Of a DNA stretch of 64,000 nt, positions 28,926-38,186 are shown piece by piece. The stretch lies in contig CP064988.1 of assembly GCA_016699855.1 (NCBI GenBank), forward strand, positions 5,112,501 through 5,176,500, read 5' to 3'. The translations under genes were made by a program, and so were the position numbers. Position 1 is the first letter of the stretch. Every line of letters starts with the position of its first letter. The notes under the pieces are model-generated. The model saw only the letters and a list, made by a program, of their open reading frames with translations, ran no database searches and was not told the origin of the DNA. The DNA comes from Rhodospirillales bacterium. GTDB taxonomy: Bacteria; Pseudomonadota; Alphaproteobacteria; Reyranellales; Reyranellaceae.

Positions 28926-29861
28926 TCAGGCTGCGGTGGTCGTGATGTCGATGGCGGGCGCGGCGTCGCGGCCCGCGACCAGCGCCGGCTCGGCGTCGCC
29001 CGGGCGCACGTGCGGCGGCCGGCGCGGATCGTAGCCGCCCGCCGCCAGCTCGCGGTCGAACGCCTTGGAGCGCGTGACCAGGAAGTCGAGCAGATGGTTG
29101 CGGATCCGGTAGTAGTGGGAATGGCGGTGCAGGTCGGCGCGGACCCGCGGCTTGGGCAGCGTGTTGACCACGATCTCCGCGATCCGCGCGCCCGGCCCGT
29201 TGGTCATGAGCACGATGCGGTCGGCCAGCAGGATCGCTTCGTCGATGTCGTGCGTTATCATGAACACGGTCTGGCGGGTCTCGTCGCAGATGCGCACGAC
29301 CTCGTCCTGCAAGGTTCCCCGCGTCAGGGCGTCGAGCGCGCTGAACGGCTCGTCCATCAGCAGCATCTTGGGCTCGATCGACAGCGCCCGCGCGATGCCG
29401 ACGCGCTGTTTCATGCCGCCCGAGAGCTGGGCGGGCTTCTTGGCCTCGGCGCCGGCCAGTCCGACCAGCGCGATGTAGCGCAGGGCGTGCTCCCTCACGC
29501 GGTCCCGGGCCCAGTCCGTCCAACGCGAGCGCACGGCGAACGAGACGTTGCCCAGCACGCTCATCCACGGCATCAGCGCGTGGCTCTGGAAGATCACGGC
29601 GCGGTCGAGGCTGGGGCCGGCGACCTCCTTGCCGTCGGCGATGATCGCGCCGTCCGACGGCGTCTCGAGGCCGGCCAGCGCGTTGAGGATCGTGGTTTTG
29701 CCGCAGCCGGAATGGCCGATCACGCAGACGAACTCTCCGCGCTCGATGCTGAGCCAGAGATCCTCGAACACGGTGGTCCCGGGTCCGCGGCCGGACGGTG
29801 GCGGGAACCGCTTGGCGAGACCCTCGACGCTGATCAGCGGGCGGCCGGTCACGCCCGTCAC
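28926..29861 (-). CDS. ABC transporter ATP-binding protein (nitrate/cyanate type)
   Basis: A 311-residue ATPase of the NrtD/SsuB/TauB group. Walker A is GHSGCGKTT, the Q-loop is in FQSHALMPWMSV, the signature is LSGGMKQR, and Walker B is LLMDEPFSALDALTR, then the switch His in MITHDIDEA. The roughly 70-residue C-terminal extension after the ATPase core is Arg- and Pro-rich and typical of nitrate-type ATPases, with RADLHRHSHYYRIRNHLLDF. The start GTG 29861 overlaps the permease stop by 4 bp (GTGA), so translation is coupled. It powers the permease encoded by the upstream gene. Confidence 0.9.
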   Translation of the reverse strand: MTGVTGRPLISVEGLAKRFPPPSGRGPGTTVFEDLWLSIERGEFVCVIGHSGCGKTTILNALAGLETPSDGAIIADGKEVAGPSLDRAVIFQSHALMPWMSVLGNVSFAVRSRWTDWARDRVREHALRYIALVGLAGAEAKKPAQLSGGMKQRVGIARALSIEPKMLLMDEPFSALDALTRGTLQDEVVRICDETRQTVFMITHDIDEAILLADRIVLMTNGPGARIAEIVVNTLPKPRVRADLHRHSHYYRIRNHLLDFLVTRSKAFDRELAAGGYDPRRPPHVRPGDAEPALVAGRDAAPAIDITTTAA

Positions 29862-30709
29862 TCCGGGTAGGTGACGAGGCGCGCGGCCCACGCCAGCGCC
29901 TGGTCGAGCACCAGGCCGACCAGCCCGATCAGCAGGATCGCGGTGAGGATGTTGGCGATCGAGAGGTTGTTCCACTCGTTCCAGACGAAGTAGCCGATGC
30001 CGGTGCCGCCGACGAGCATCTCGGCCGCGACGATCACCAGCCACGCGATGCCCATGGAGATGCGCATCCCGGTCATGATGGTCGGCGCGGCGGCCGGCAG
30101 CACGACGGCGAACGCCTTGCGCAGCGGCGAGACCTCCAGCGTGCGGGCGACGTTGAGCCACTCCCGCCGCACCGACATGACGCCGAACGCGGTGTTGATC
30201 AGCATCGGCCACATCGAGCAGATGAAGATCACGAAGATCGAGGCGGTGCCGCTGTCCTTGATCGTGTAGAGCGCCAGCGGCATCCAGGCCAGCGGCGAAA
30301 TCGGCTTCAGCACCTGGATGAAAGGGTCCAGCGCGCGGTAGACGATCGGCGACATGCCGATCAGGAATCCGAGCGGGACCGCCAGAAACGCCGCCAGCCC
30401 GAAGCCGAACAACACGCGGCCCAGCGACCAGCCGAGCTGGATGCCGATCCCCTGGTCGTTGGTGCCGCGGACGTAGAACGGATCCTTGATGTGGCCCCAG
30501 AGCGTCCGGCCGACCTCGAGCGGGGTCGGCATCGCCGATTTCTGCCCGCCCGCGGCCGCGGCGCCGACCAGCTTGGCGTACTCCGGGTCGACGTTGACCG
30601 TGCCGGCCTTCGGCAGGGTCGCGAGCTGCCACATCGCGATCAGCGCCGCGAAGATCAGCAGCGAGATCATGCCGGCGCGCAGGCGCGGCGAAGCGGCGAG
30701 GCTTGGCAT
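29858..30709 (-). CDS. ABC transporter permease (nitrate/cyanate type)
   Basis: A 283-residue inner-membrane permease of the NrtB/SsuC/TauC group, with about six membrane helices. The first helix is ISLLIFAALIAMWQLATL, followed by a periplasmic stretch with PTPLEVGRTLWGHIKDP. The cytoplasmic coupling motif for the ATPase is the EAA-like VARTLEVSPLRKAFAVVLPA. The last helix contains ILTAILLIGLVGLVLDQAL. It lies between the substrate-binding protein (40 bp upstream) and the ATPase, in the standard order. A dimer is expected in the complex. Confidence 0.9.
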   Translation of the reverse strand: MPSLAASPRLRAGMISLLIFAALIAMWQLATLPKAGTVNVDPEYAKLVGAAAAGGQKSAMPTPLEVGRTLWGHIKDPFYVRGTNDQGIGIQLGWSLGRVLFGFGLAAFLAVPLGFLIGMSPIVYRALDPFIQVLKPISPLAWMPLALYTIKDSGTASIFVIFICSMWPMLINTAFGVMSVRREWLNVARTLEVSPLRKAFAVVLPAAAPTIMTGMRISMGIAWLVIVAAEMLVGGTGIGYFVWNEWNNLSIANILTAILLIGLVGLVLDQALAWAARLVTYPE

Positions 30710-30749
30710 GCGTGGCGACGCCCGGGCTAGCGCGGATCCGGCGCCGCGC

Positions 30750-32123
30750 TCACGTGCGCCGGATGGCGAAGCTGGCGAGGTACTCCTCCGGCTTCGCGGC
30801 GTCGAACGCCTTGCCCATGACCACGATGGTCTTCGACGACGGATCGGGCGGCGTCAGGCCGGCCTCCTTCATGAGGCGGGCGGCGTCGGTCGCGAGGTAG
30901 ACCTCGCGCGCCACCTTCGCGTAGTCGACGTCTCCTTTGATCTGCCCCCAGCGTTTCATCTGCGTCATGATCCAGATGGCGAACTGCTCCCACGGGAAGG
31001 GATCGAAATCGATGCGCGCCGGATCGGTCTTCACGCCGCCCAGTCCGTCCGCGTAGGTGCCCGTCAGGATCTGCTCCAGCACCGTGACGGGCTGGTTGAG
31101 GTAGTTCTGCGGCGCGATCGCCTCGGCGATCCGCTTGCGGTTCTCGGCCTTGCTCGCGAACGCCGTCGCCTCGACGATGGCGCGCAGCAGCGCGCTGTAG
31201 GTGTTCGGCGTCTCGGTGATGAACGCCTTGCTGGCGGCGAAGGCGCAGCAGGGATGTCCGTTCCACAGCTCCTTCGACAGAACGTGGATGAAGCCGACGC
31301 CGTCGAACACGGCGCGCTGGTTGAACGGATCGGGACCGAGATAACCGTCGATGTTGTCGGCCCGCAGGTTGGCGACCATCTCCGGCGGCGGCACGGACCG
31401 GATCTGGATGTCCTTGTCGGGGTCCAGCCCGTGCTCGGCCACGTAGTAGCGGAGCAGGTAGTTGTGCATCGAGTAGTCGAACGGCACCGCGAAGCGGAAG
31501 CCCTTCCACTGCTTCGGGTCGCGCTTGTCCTTGTGCTTGACCGACAGGGTGATCGCCTGGCCGTTGATGTTCTCGACCGCCGGCATGGCGTAGGGCTGCG
31601 CCGCCGAGCCGGCGCCGAGCGTGATCGCCAGCGGCATCGGCGAGAGCATGTGGGCGGCGTCGTATTCCTTGTTCAGGGTCTTGTCGCGGATCACCGCCCA
31701 GCCGGCGGTCTTCACGACCTCGACGTTCAGGCCCTGCTTCTCGTAGAAGCCCATGGGGTGCGCCATGATGATGGGCGTGGCGCAGGTGATCGGGATGAAG
31801 CCGACCTTGAGGTCCTTCTTCTCGGGCTTGCCGGCGCCCTGCGCGAAGGCCTCGCGCGCGGCGGCGAGCGGGAACAGCGACGCCACCGCCGCCATCGCGG
31901 TCGACGCGCCCACCGTCCTCAGGAACCCGCGGCGACCGGAGTCGTCGGGGAACAGCGCGCGCATGACGGCGGCGTCGACCACGCGGCCGACCCGGTCGTC
32001 GACCCCGGCCGGCGCGGCCGACCGCGCCGCGTCGTGCTCGGCTTCAGACGCGTGGTGGCCGCAGGAGCAGCCGCCTTTGCGAAGGCCGCGCGCGCCGTCG
32101 AACGGATCGTCGAATGTCGACAT
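30750..32123 (-). CDS. CmpA/NrtA family ABC transporter substrate-binding protein
   Basis: A 457-residue extracytoplasmic solute receptor related to nitrate, bicarbonate and cyanate binding proteins. The N-terminal segment of about 60 residues has the Cys-rich GCSCGHH and precedes a twin-arginine signal GRRGFLRTVGASTAMA, with a probable cut after AFAQ. The ligand domain includes LKVGFIPITCATPIIMAHPM, MPLAITLG and PPPEMVANLRADNIDGY. Because cyanase closes the operon, cyanate is the favoured ligand; nitrate or nitrite remains possible, since no nitrate reductase is nearby. ATG 32123 is preceded by GGGAGAG and, about 53 bp upstream, by an exact sigma-54 promoter. Confidence 0.88.
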   Translation of the reverse strand: MSTFDDPFDGARGLRKGGCSCGHHASEAEHDAARSAAPAGVDDRVGRVVDAAVMRALFPDDSGRRGFLRTVGASTAMAAVASLFPLAAAREAFAQGAGKPEKKDLKVGFIPITCATPIIMAHPMGFYEKQGLNVEVVKTAGWAVIRDKTLNKEYDAAHMLSPMPLAITLGAGSAAQPYAMPAVENINGQAITLSVKHKDKRDPKQWKGFRFAVPFDYSMHNYLLRYYVAEHGLDPDKDIQIRSVPPPEMVANLRADNIDGYLGPDPFNQRAVFDGVGFIHVLSKELWNGHPCCAFAASKAFITETPNTYSALLRAIVEATAFASKAENRKRIAEAIAPQNYLNQPVTVLEQILTGTYADGLGGVKTDPARIDFDPFPWEQFAIWIMTQMKRWGQIKGDVDYAKVAREVYLATDAARLMKEAGLTPPDPSSKTIVVMGKAFDAAKPEEYLASFAIRRT

Positions 32124-32175
32124 GAGGACTCTCCCAACGGTGTGGCGGGTTCGGCCACTCGTTTCCGTCGGAAGC

Positions 32176-32191
32176 AGCAAGGCCCGTGCCA
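32176..32191 (-). promoter_or_regulatory. sigma-54 (RpoN) -24/-12 promoter
   Basis: Read on the minus strand this is TGGCACGGGCCTTGCT, which matches TGGCACG-N4-TTGCW at every fixed position and has the correct GG-to-GC spacing. A start site about 12 nt after the GC would fall near 32165, giving a leader of about 42 nt to the substrate-binding protein gene. Sigma-54 promoters need an enhancer-binding activator, normally NtrC for nitrogen genes. I could not find a clear NtrC site in the next 180 bp. Confidence 0.75.
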
Positions 32192-32367
32192 CGCCTTTCC
32201 ATCGGCGCCGGCGCCAGGCCGTCGCCGTTTGACCGCGTATTGGGCAGTCTGGCCGCGGCTCGTGCCCAAAAGGACGCCATCGCGCCCCCCGTGGACAGCC
32301 GGACAGCCATGGTTCGCTGCGATCGCCCCGTGAGCGGGCGGAATGGCGCCTTGGCGGGCGCCGGCGG

Positions 32368-33609
32368 TCAGCGGCCGCCGGTGAAGGCCTGGATGCCGGT
32401 GATCGCGCGGCCGAGGATCAGCGCGTGCACGTCGTGGGTGCCCTCGTAGGTGTTGACGGCCTCGAGGTTCATCACGTGGCGGATGACGTGGTACTCGTCC
32501 GACACGCCGTTGCCGCCGTGCATGTCGCGGGCGACGCGGGCGATGTCCAGCGCCTTGCCGCAGTTGTTGCGCTTGATCAGGGAGATCATCTCCGGCTGGG
32601 CGCGGCCCTCGTCCTTGAGGCGGCCGACGCGCAGGCAGGCCTGGAGACCCAGCGCGATCTCGGTCTGCATGTCGGCGAGCTTCTTCTGGATGAGCTGGTT
32701 GGCGGCCAGCGGGCGGCCGAACTGCTTGCGGTCGACGGTGTAGTCACGGGCGCGCTTCCAGCACGCCTCGGCGGCGCCCATGGCGCCCCAGGCGATGCCG
32801 TAGCGGGCGTTGTTGAGGCAGCCGAACGGGCCGCCGAGACCGGACACGTTGGGCAGCAGGTTCTCGTCCGGCACGAACACGTCGCTCAGCATGATGCCGC
32901 CGGTCACCGACGCGCGCAGGCTGAATTTGCCCTCGATCTTGGGCGTGTCGAGGCCCTTCATGCCGCGCTCGAGGATGAAGCCGCGGATCACGCCGTCGTC
33001 GTTCTTGGCCCACACCACCAGCACGTCGGCGATCGGACTGTTGGTGATCCACATCTTCGAGCCGTTGAGGATCCAGCCGCCGGCGGCCTTGGCGGCGCGC
33101 GTCTTCATGCCGCCGGGATCCGAACCGTGGTCGGGCTCGGTCAGGCCGAAGCATCCCACCCACTCGCCCGAGGCGAGCTTGGGCAGGTACTTCATCCGCT
33201 GCTCCTCGGTGCCGTAGGCGTAGATCGGATGCATCACCAGCGAGGACTGCACGCTCATGGCCGAGCGGTAGCCGCTGTCGACCGCCTCGACCTCGCGGGC
33301 GATCAGGCCGTAGGTCGTGTAGTTGGTGGCGGCGCAGCCGTACTTCTCCGGCAGGGTGCTGCCCAGAAGCCCCAGCGCGCCCATCTCGTTCATGATCTCG
33401 CGGTGGAACTTCTCGTGGCGGTTGGCCTCGACCACGCGCGTCAGCAGTTTCTCCTGGCAATAGTCGCGGGCCACGTCGCGGATCGCGCGCTCCTCCTCGG
33501 TGAGCTGGTCGTCGATCAGGAACGGATCCTGCCAGTCGAACGGCGCGGCGCCCTCCTTGATCCCCTTGGCGTTGGCTGACTTGACGGCGGCGGCGATGGC
33601 GGACGACAT
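32368..33609 (-). CDS. gcdH: glutaryl-CoA dehydrogenase
   Basis: A 413-residue acyl-CoA dehydrogenase that oxidises and decarboxylates glutaryl-CoA to crotonyl-CoA in lysine, tryptophan and aromatic degradation. Family hallmarks include FDWQDPFLIDDQLTEEE, REVEAVDSGYRSAMSVQSSL, CFGLTEPDHGSDPGGM, KMWITNSPIADV and GPFGCLNNARYGIAWG. The catalytic base is Glu389 in NTYEGTHDVH. Electrons pass to ETF, whose genes are not here. It is transcribed away from the liv operon, sharing a 164-bp intergenic region. No caiB-type CoA transferase or lysR gene accompanies it, although such partners are common. Confidence 0.93.
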   Translation of the reverse strand: MSSAIAAAVKSANAKGIKEGAAPFDWQDPFLIDDQLTEEERAIRDVARDYCQEKLLTRVVEANRHEKFHREIMNEMGALGLLGSTLPEKYGCAATNYTTYGLIAREVEAVDSGYRSAMSVQSSLVMHPIYAYGTEEQRMKYLPKLASGEWVGCFGLTEPDHGSDPGGMKTRAAKAAGGWILNGSKMWITNSPIADVLVVWAKNDDGVIRGFILERGMKGLDTPKIEGKFSLRASVTGGIMLSDVFVPDENLLPNVSGLGGPFGCLNNARYGIAWGAMGAAEACWKRARDYTVDRKQFGRPLAANQLIQKKLADMQTEIALGLQACLRVGRLKDEGRAQPEMISLIKRNNCGKALDIARVARDMHGGNGVSDEYHVIRHVMNLEAVNTYEGTHDVHALILGRAITGIQAFTGGR

Positions 33610-33773
33610 GGGAGGGCTCCGGGGCTGTGCGGACGCGCTGCGACGAGGCGGCGCTTGCCGGCCTTTCGACGGATGGGCTTATATCCGCCCTGAACCGGGC
33701 CGCCAAGGACCGGACGGACAGGAAGGGGCCGGACCCCGCTGACGCGACGGCGCGCCGGCGGGACGAGGGGTGG

Positions 33774-34687
33774 ATGGAATATTTCGTCCAGCAGCTGATC
33801 AACGCGGTGACCCTGGGGTCGATCTACGGGTTGATCGCCATCGGCTACACCATGGTCTACGGCATCGTCGGCATGATCAATTTCGCCCATGGCGATATTT
33901 TCATGATCGGCGGCTTCATCGCGCTGTGGGATTCATCATCTGCGCCACCCTGGGGATCGGCTGGGCGCCGCTGGCCATCCTGCTGGTGCTGGTGGTGGCG
34001 ATGGTGTTCACGGCCGTCTACGGCTGGGCGGTCGAGCGCATGGCCTACCGTCCGTTGCGCGGTTCGTTCCGTCTGGCGCCGCTGATCTCGGCGATCGGCG
34101 TGTCGATCGCGCTGCAGAACTTCGTTCAGCTCACGCAGGGCGCCCGGCCGAAGCCGCACCAGGCGCTCGTCAGCGGCGCCATTCCGCTGATGGAGCACGA
34201 CGGCTTCACCGTCCAGGTCAGCTATCTGCAGATCATGATCGTCGTCACGACCGTGGCGTTGATGATCGGCTTCACCTTCCTGATCGAGCGCACCTCGCTG
34301 GGCCGCCAGCAGCGCGCCTGCGAGCAGGACCAGAAAATGGCCTCGCTGCTGGGGGTCGACGTCGACCGCACGATCTCGCTGACCTTCGTGATGGGCGCCG
34401 CCCTTGCCGCCGTCGCCGGCATGATGTTCATGATGTACTACGGCGTCATCGACTTCTTCGTCGGCTTCCTCGCCGGCATCAAGGCGTTCACCGCCGCGGT
34501 GCTCGGCGGCATCGGCTCGCTGCCCGGCGCCATGCTGGGCGGGTTGCTGATCGGCCTGATCGAGGTCTTCTGGGCCGGCTACTTCTCCAGCGAGTACAAG
34601 GACGTCGCCGCGTTCGCGGTGCTGATCCTGGTGCTGATCTTCCGGCCGACCGGACTGCTCGGCCGGCCCGAGATCGAGAAGGTCTGA
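33774..34687 (+). pseudogene. livH: branched-chain amino acid ABC transporter permease LivH, frameshifted
   Basis: The protein is a complete LivH in two frames. Codons from ATG 33774 give MEYFVQQLINAVTLGSIYGL to GGFIALW. Then the frame breaks, and GFIICATLGIGWAPL continues in the next frame through VFRPTGLLGRPEIEKV-like residues to the stop at 34687. Restoring one G in the run GGG at 33928-33930 would read FIALWGFIICATLG smoothly, which suggests a one-base deletion. Eight or so membrane helices and the EAA-like loop around RACEQDQKMASLLGVD are intact. Since livM, livG, livF and the receptor are all intact, a sequencing error or a very recent mutation is likely. Confidence 0.85.
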
Positions 34688-34689
34688 CG

Positions 34690-36162
34690 ATGGCCGCTCC
34701 GACCGCGCGGTCCGCCATCCCGCCGGCCGCCGCCGCCGGCGGCCTCGCCGCCGCCTTGATCGACGCCGCGGTGACCGCCGGCGTGGCGTTGGCGCTGGGC
34801 TTCTTCGTGGTGGGGTTCCGCACCGTCGATTTCGGATCGGGCAAGGGCCTCCAGTTCGACTACCGCCTGGTCGACGTGCTTGTCGGCACGGCGATCGTGT
34901 TCATCGGCCGGCTCGGCTTGACGCTGACGGCGACCTTGCCGGCGGCGACCATCGGGATCGGCGTCGCGGCGCTGGCGCTGTCGTGGCTGGCGCCGTTCCC
35001 GTCGGGCTTCCTGAAGCTGGTCTGCGGCGCCGCCGGCGCGACCCTGGCGTTGCGCGGCGCCTTCGCGGTGTTGCGCGCCAACCGGCAGGGCGGGCTGGCC
35101 GTCGACGATCTGTCGGCGAAGGCCGGCGATCTGGCGCGCGTGGCGTTCCCCTGGCTGGGCGCCGCGCTGCTGGCCTGCGCCGTCGCGCTGCCGTTCATGC
35201 CGTTCGCCGACCAGAAGGTGATGGACCTCGGCATCCTGATCCTGACCTACGTGATGCTGGGCTGGGGGCTGAACATCGTCGTCGGCCTCGCCGGCTTGCT
35301 CGATCTCGGCTACGTCGCGTTCTACGCCGTCGGCGCCTACGCCTACGCGTTGCTGGCGACGCAGCACGGGCTGAGTTTCTGGCTGTGCCTGCCCGTCGCG
35401 GGGATCATGGCGGCGATGTTCGGCGTGCTGCTGGGCTTCCCGGTGCTGCGCCTGCGCGGCGACTATCTGGCGATCGTCACGCTCGGCTTCGGCGAGATCG
35501 TGCGCATCGTCCTGCTGAACTGGACGGATTTCACGCAGGGGCCGGCGGGCATCGGCGGCATTCCCGGCGCCACCCTGCTGGGGCACGTCTTCGCCGAGTC
35601 GGCGCCCGAGGGCGAGAAGGCCTTCCACGAATGGATGGGGATTCCGTTCCACGCCAACCACCGCCTGATCTTCCTCTATTTCGTCATCCTGGCGCTGGCG
35701 CTGGTGACCAACTGGGTGACGCTGCGGCTGCGCCGCCTGCCGGTCGGCCGCGCATGGGAGGCCTTGCGCGAGGACGAGATCGCCTGCCAGGCGCTGGGCA
35801 TCAATCCGACCAACACCAAGCTCACGGCCTTCGCCATCGGCGCGATGTTCGCGGGCTTCGCCGGCACGTTCTTCGCGGCCAAGCAGCGCTTCATCAGCCC
35901 GGAGAGCTTCGTCTTCATCGAGTCCGCGATCATCCTCGCCATCGTCGTGCTCGGCGGCATGGGCAGCCAGATGGGCGTCGTGCTCGCGTCGATCCTGCTG
36001 ATCGGCCTGCCGGAATGGTTCCGCGACCTCGGGCAGTACCGCATGCTGGCGTTCGGGCTGGCCATGGTCCTGATCATGGTGTTCAAGCCGCGCGGCCTGA
36101 TCGAGCACCGCGATCCGACCGTGAGGTTGAAAGCGACCGGCGGCGGAGGCGGGCGGCGATGA
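34690..36162 (+). CDS. livM: branched-chain amino acid ABC transporter permease LivM
   Basis: A 490-residue inner-membrane permease. The first 150 residues carry extra membrane helices found in long LivM proteins, and the core (from about residue 175) has the usual NIVVGLAGLLDLGYVAFYAVGAYA, given here by its GLAGLLDLGYVAFYAVGAYA part, GFPVLRLRGDYLAIVTLGFG, and AWEALREDEIACQALGINPT, the coupling loop to the ATPases. It begins 2 bp after livH and overlaps livG by 4 bp (ATGA), so the genes are translationally coupled. Confidence 0.93.
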   Translation: MAAPTARSAIPPAAAAGGLAAALIDAAVTAGVALALGFFVVGFRTVDFGSGKGLQFDYRLVDVLVGTAIVFIGRLGLTLTATLPAATIGIGVAALALSWLAPFPSGFLKLVCGAAGATLALRGAFAVLRANRQGGLAVDDLSAKAGDLARVAFPWLGAALLACAVALPFMPFADQKVMDLGILILTYVMLGWGLNIVVGLAGLLDLGYVAFYAVGAYAYALLATQHGLSFWLCLPVAGIMAAMFGVLLGFPVLRLRGDYLAIVTLGFGEIVRIVLLNWTDFTQGPAGIGGIPGATLLGHVFAESAPEGEKAFHEWMGIPFHANHRLIFLYFVILALALVTNWVTLRLRRLPVGRAWEALREDEIACQALGINPTNTKLTAFAIGAMFAGFAGTFFAAKQRFISPESFVFIESAIILAIVVLGGMGSQMGVVLASILLIGLPEWFRDLGQYRMLAFGLAMVLIMVFKPRGLIEHRDPTVRLKATGGGGGRR

Positions 36163-36969
36163 CCGCGCCACTGCTCGACGTCGAGCATCTCACGATGCGC
36201 TTCGGCGGCCTCGTGGCGATCGATGACGTGTCGTTCCGCGCCGCGCCGCGCGAGATCACCGCCATCATCGGTCCCAACGGCGCCGGCAAGACGACGGTGT
36301 TCAACTGCCTCACCGGCTTCTACCGCCCGACCAGCGGCCGCATCGCGCTGCGCCACGGCGGCGGCGAGTTCCTGCTGGAGCGGATGGCCGGGTTCCAGAT
36401 CGCGGCCCGCGCCCGCGTCGCGCGCACGTTCCAGAACATCCGCCTCTTCCCGGCCATGAGCGCGCTCGAGAACCTGATGGTGGCGCAGCACAACCGGCTG
36501 ATGCGGGCGTCCGGCTACACGCTGCTCGGCGTGCTCGGAATTGGCGGCTATCCGGCGGCGGAGCGCGCCGCGGTCGCCAAGGCCGCGGCCTGGCTGGAGC
36601 GCATCGGCCTCACCGACGCGGCCGACCGGCCGGCCGGCGAACTGCCCTATGGCAGCCAGCGCCGGCTGGAGATCGCCAGGGCGATGTGCACCGATCCGGC
36701 GCTGCTGTGCCTCGACGAGCCGGCGGCGGGTCTCAATCCGCGCGAATCGGAGGAGCTCAACGTCCTGCTGCGCTCGATCCGCGACATGGACGGCGTGGGC
36801 GTGCTTCTGATCGAGCACGACATGACGGTGGTGATGGCGATCTCGGACCGCGTCGTGGTGCTCGACTACGGCCGCAAGATCGCCGACGGCGCGCCGGCCG
36901 CCGTGCGCGCCGACCCGGCGGTGATCCGCGCCTATCTCGGCGAGGATGAAGACGCACCGTCGGTCGCCC

Positions 36970-36977
<8 letters not shown>
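36159..36977 (+). CDS. livG: branched-chain amino acid ABC transporter ATP-binding protein LivG
   Basis: A 272-residue ATPase. MRFGGLVAIDDVSF opens the domain; Walker A is GPNGAGKTT; the Q-loop is in ARTFQNIRLFPAMSALEN; the signature is degenerate as LPYGSQRRLEIARAM, as is usual for LivG; Walker B is LLCLDEPAAGLNPRE; the switch His is in LLIEHDMTVV. The C-terminal tail binds the permease. Its ATG overlaps livM by 4 bp and its end overlaps livF by 8 bp. With LivF it energises import through LivHM. Confidence 0.93.
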
Positions 36978-37689
<712 letters not shown>

Positions 37690-37699
37690 GGAGGACGGG

Positions 37700-38056
37700 A
37701 TGCACGAATACCTCCCCTGGCTCGGCAACACCGTCGCGGCGTTCCTGACGACGCTCGGCGGTCTGGCCGCGCCGGCCGCGTGGATGGCCGGGCGCGGCGT
37801 GGCCTCGACCTGGCGGTCCCCATGGCAGGCGGTGGTCTACGCCGGCCTCCTGGCCGCGGCGCACCGCTTCGCCGACTACGCGCTGGCCGGCGGGGACCTC
37901 GTCGCGCCGGCGGCCTTCGCGGTCGCGTGGGCGGTCCTGGCGGCCGTGGCGCTGGCGTCGTGGCGACGGACGCGGGCGGCGATGATGGTCGCGCAATACC
38001 CTTGGCTCTACGTCCGCGCCGGACCGTTCGATTGGCGAGACAAGGCGGCCGGCTGA
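37700..38056 (+). CDS. small membrane protein of the liv operon (DUF6867-like)
   Basis: A 118-residue integral membrane protein with three likely helices (AAFLTTLGGLAAPAAWMAG, a middle Ala/Tyr helix with QAVVYAGLLAAAHRFADYAL, and AFAVAWAVLAAVALASWR). The C-terminal signature MMVAQYPWLYVRAGPFDWRD is highly conserved in the proteins I remember from this position, between livF and the receptor gene, in many alphaproteobacteria; I believe they are classed DUF6867. It has GGGAGGACGGG before the ATG and sits 10 bp after livF. Its function is unknown. A role in assembly or regulation of the Liv permease is an inference from context alone. Confidence 0.7.
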   Translation: MHEYLPWLGNTVAAFLTTLGGLAAPAAWMAGRGVASTWRSPWQAVVYAGLLAAAHRFADYALAGGDLVAPAAFAVAWAVLAAVALASWRRTRAAMMVAQYPWLYVRAGPFDWRDKAAG

Positions 38057-38186
38057 ATCGCGCCCGCGCGCGTGTCACGGCGCTTGGCGAGCGGCGCGGA
38101 CCGGCGCTAAGGTCCGCCATCCGCCCCCTCGGGCGCCGGATCGCGGAGCCCCCGACGGGGGCCGTGTCGAACCAAGGAGAGACTCC

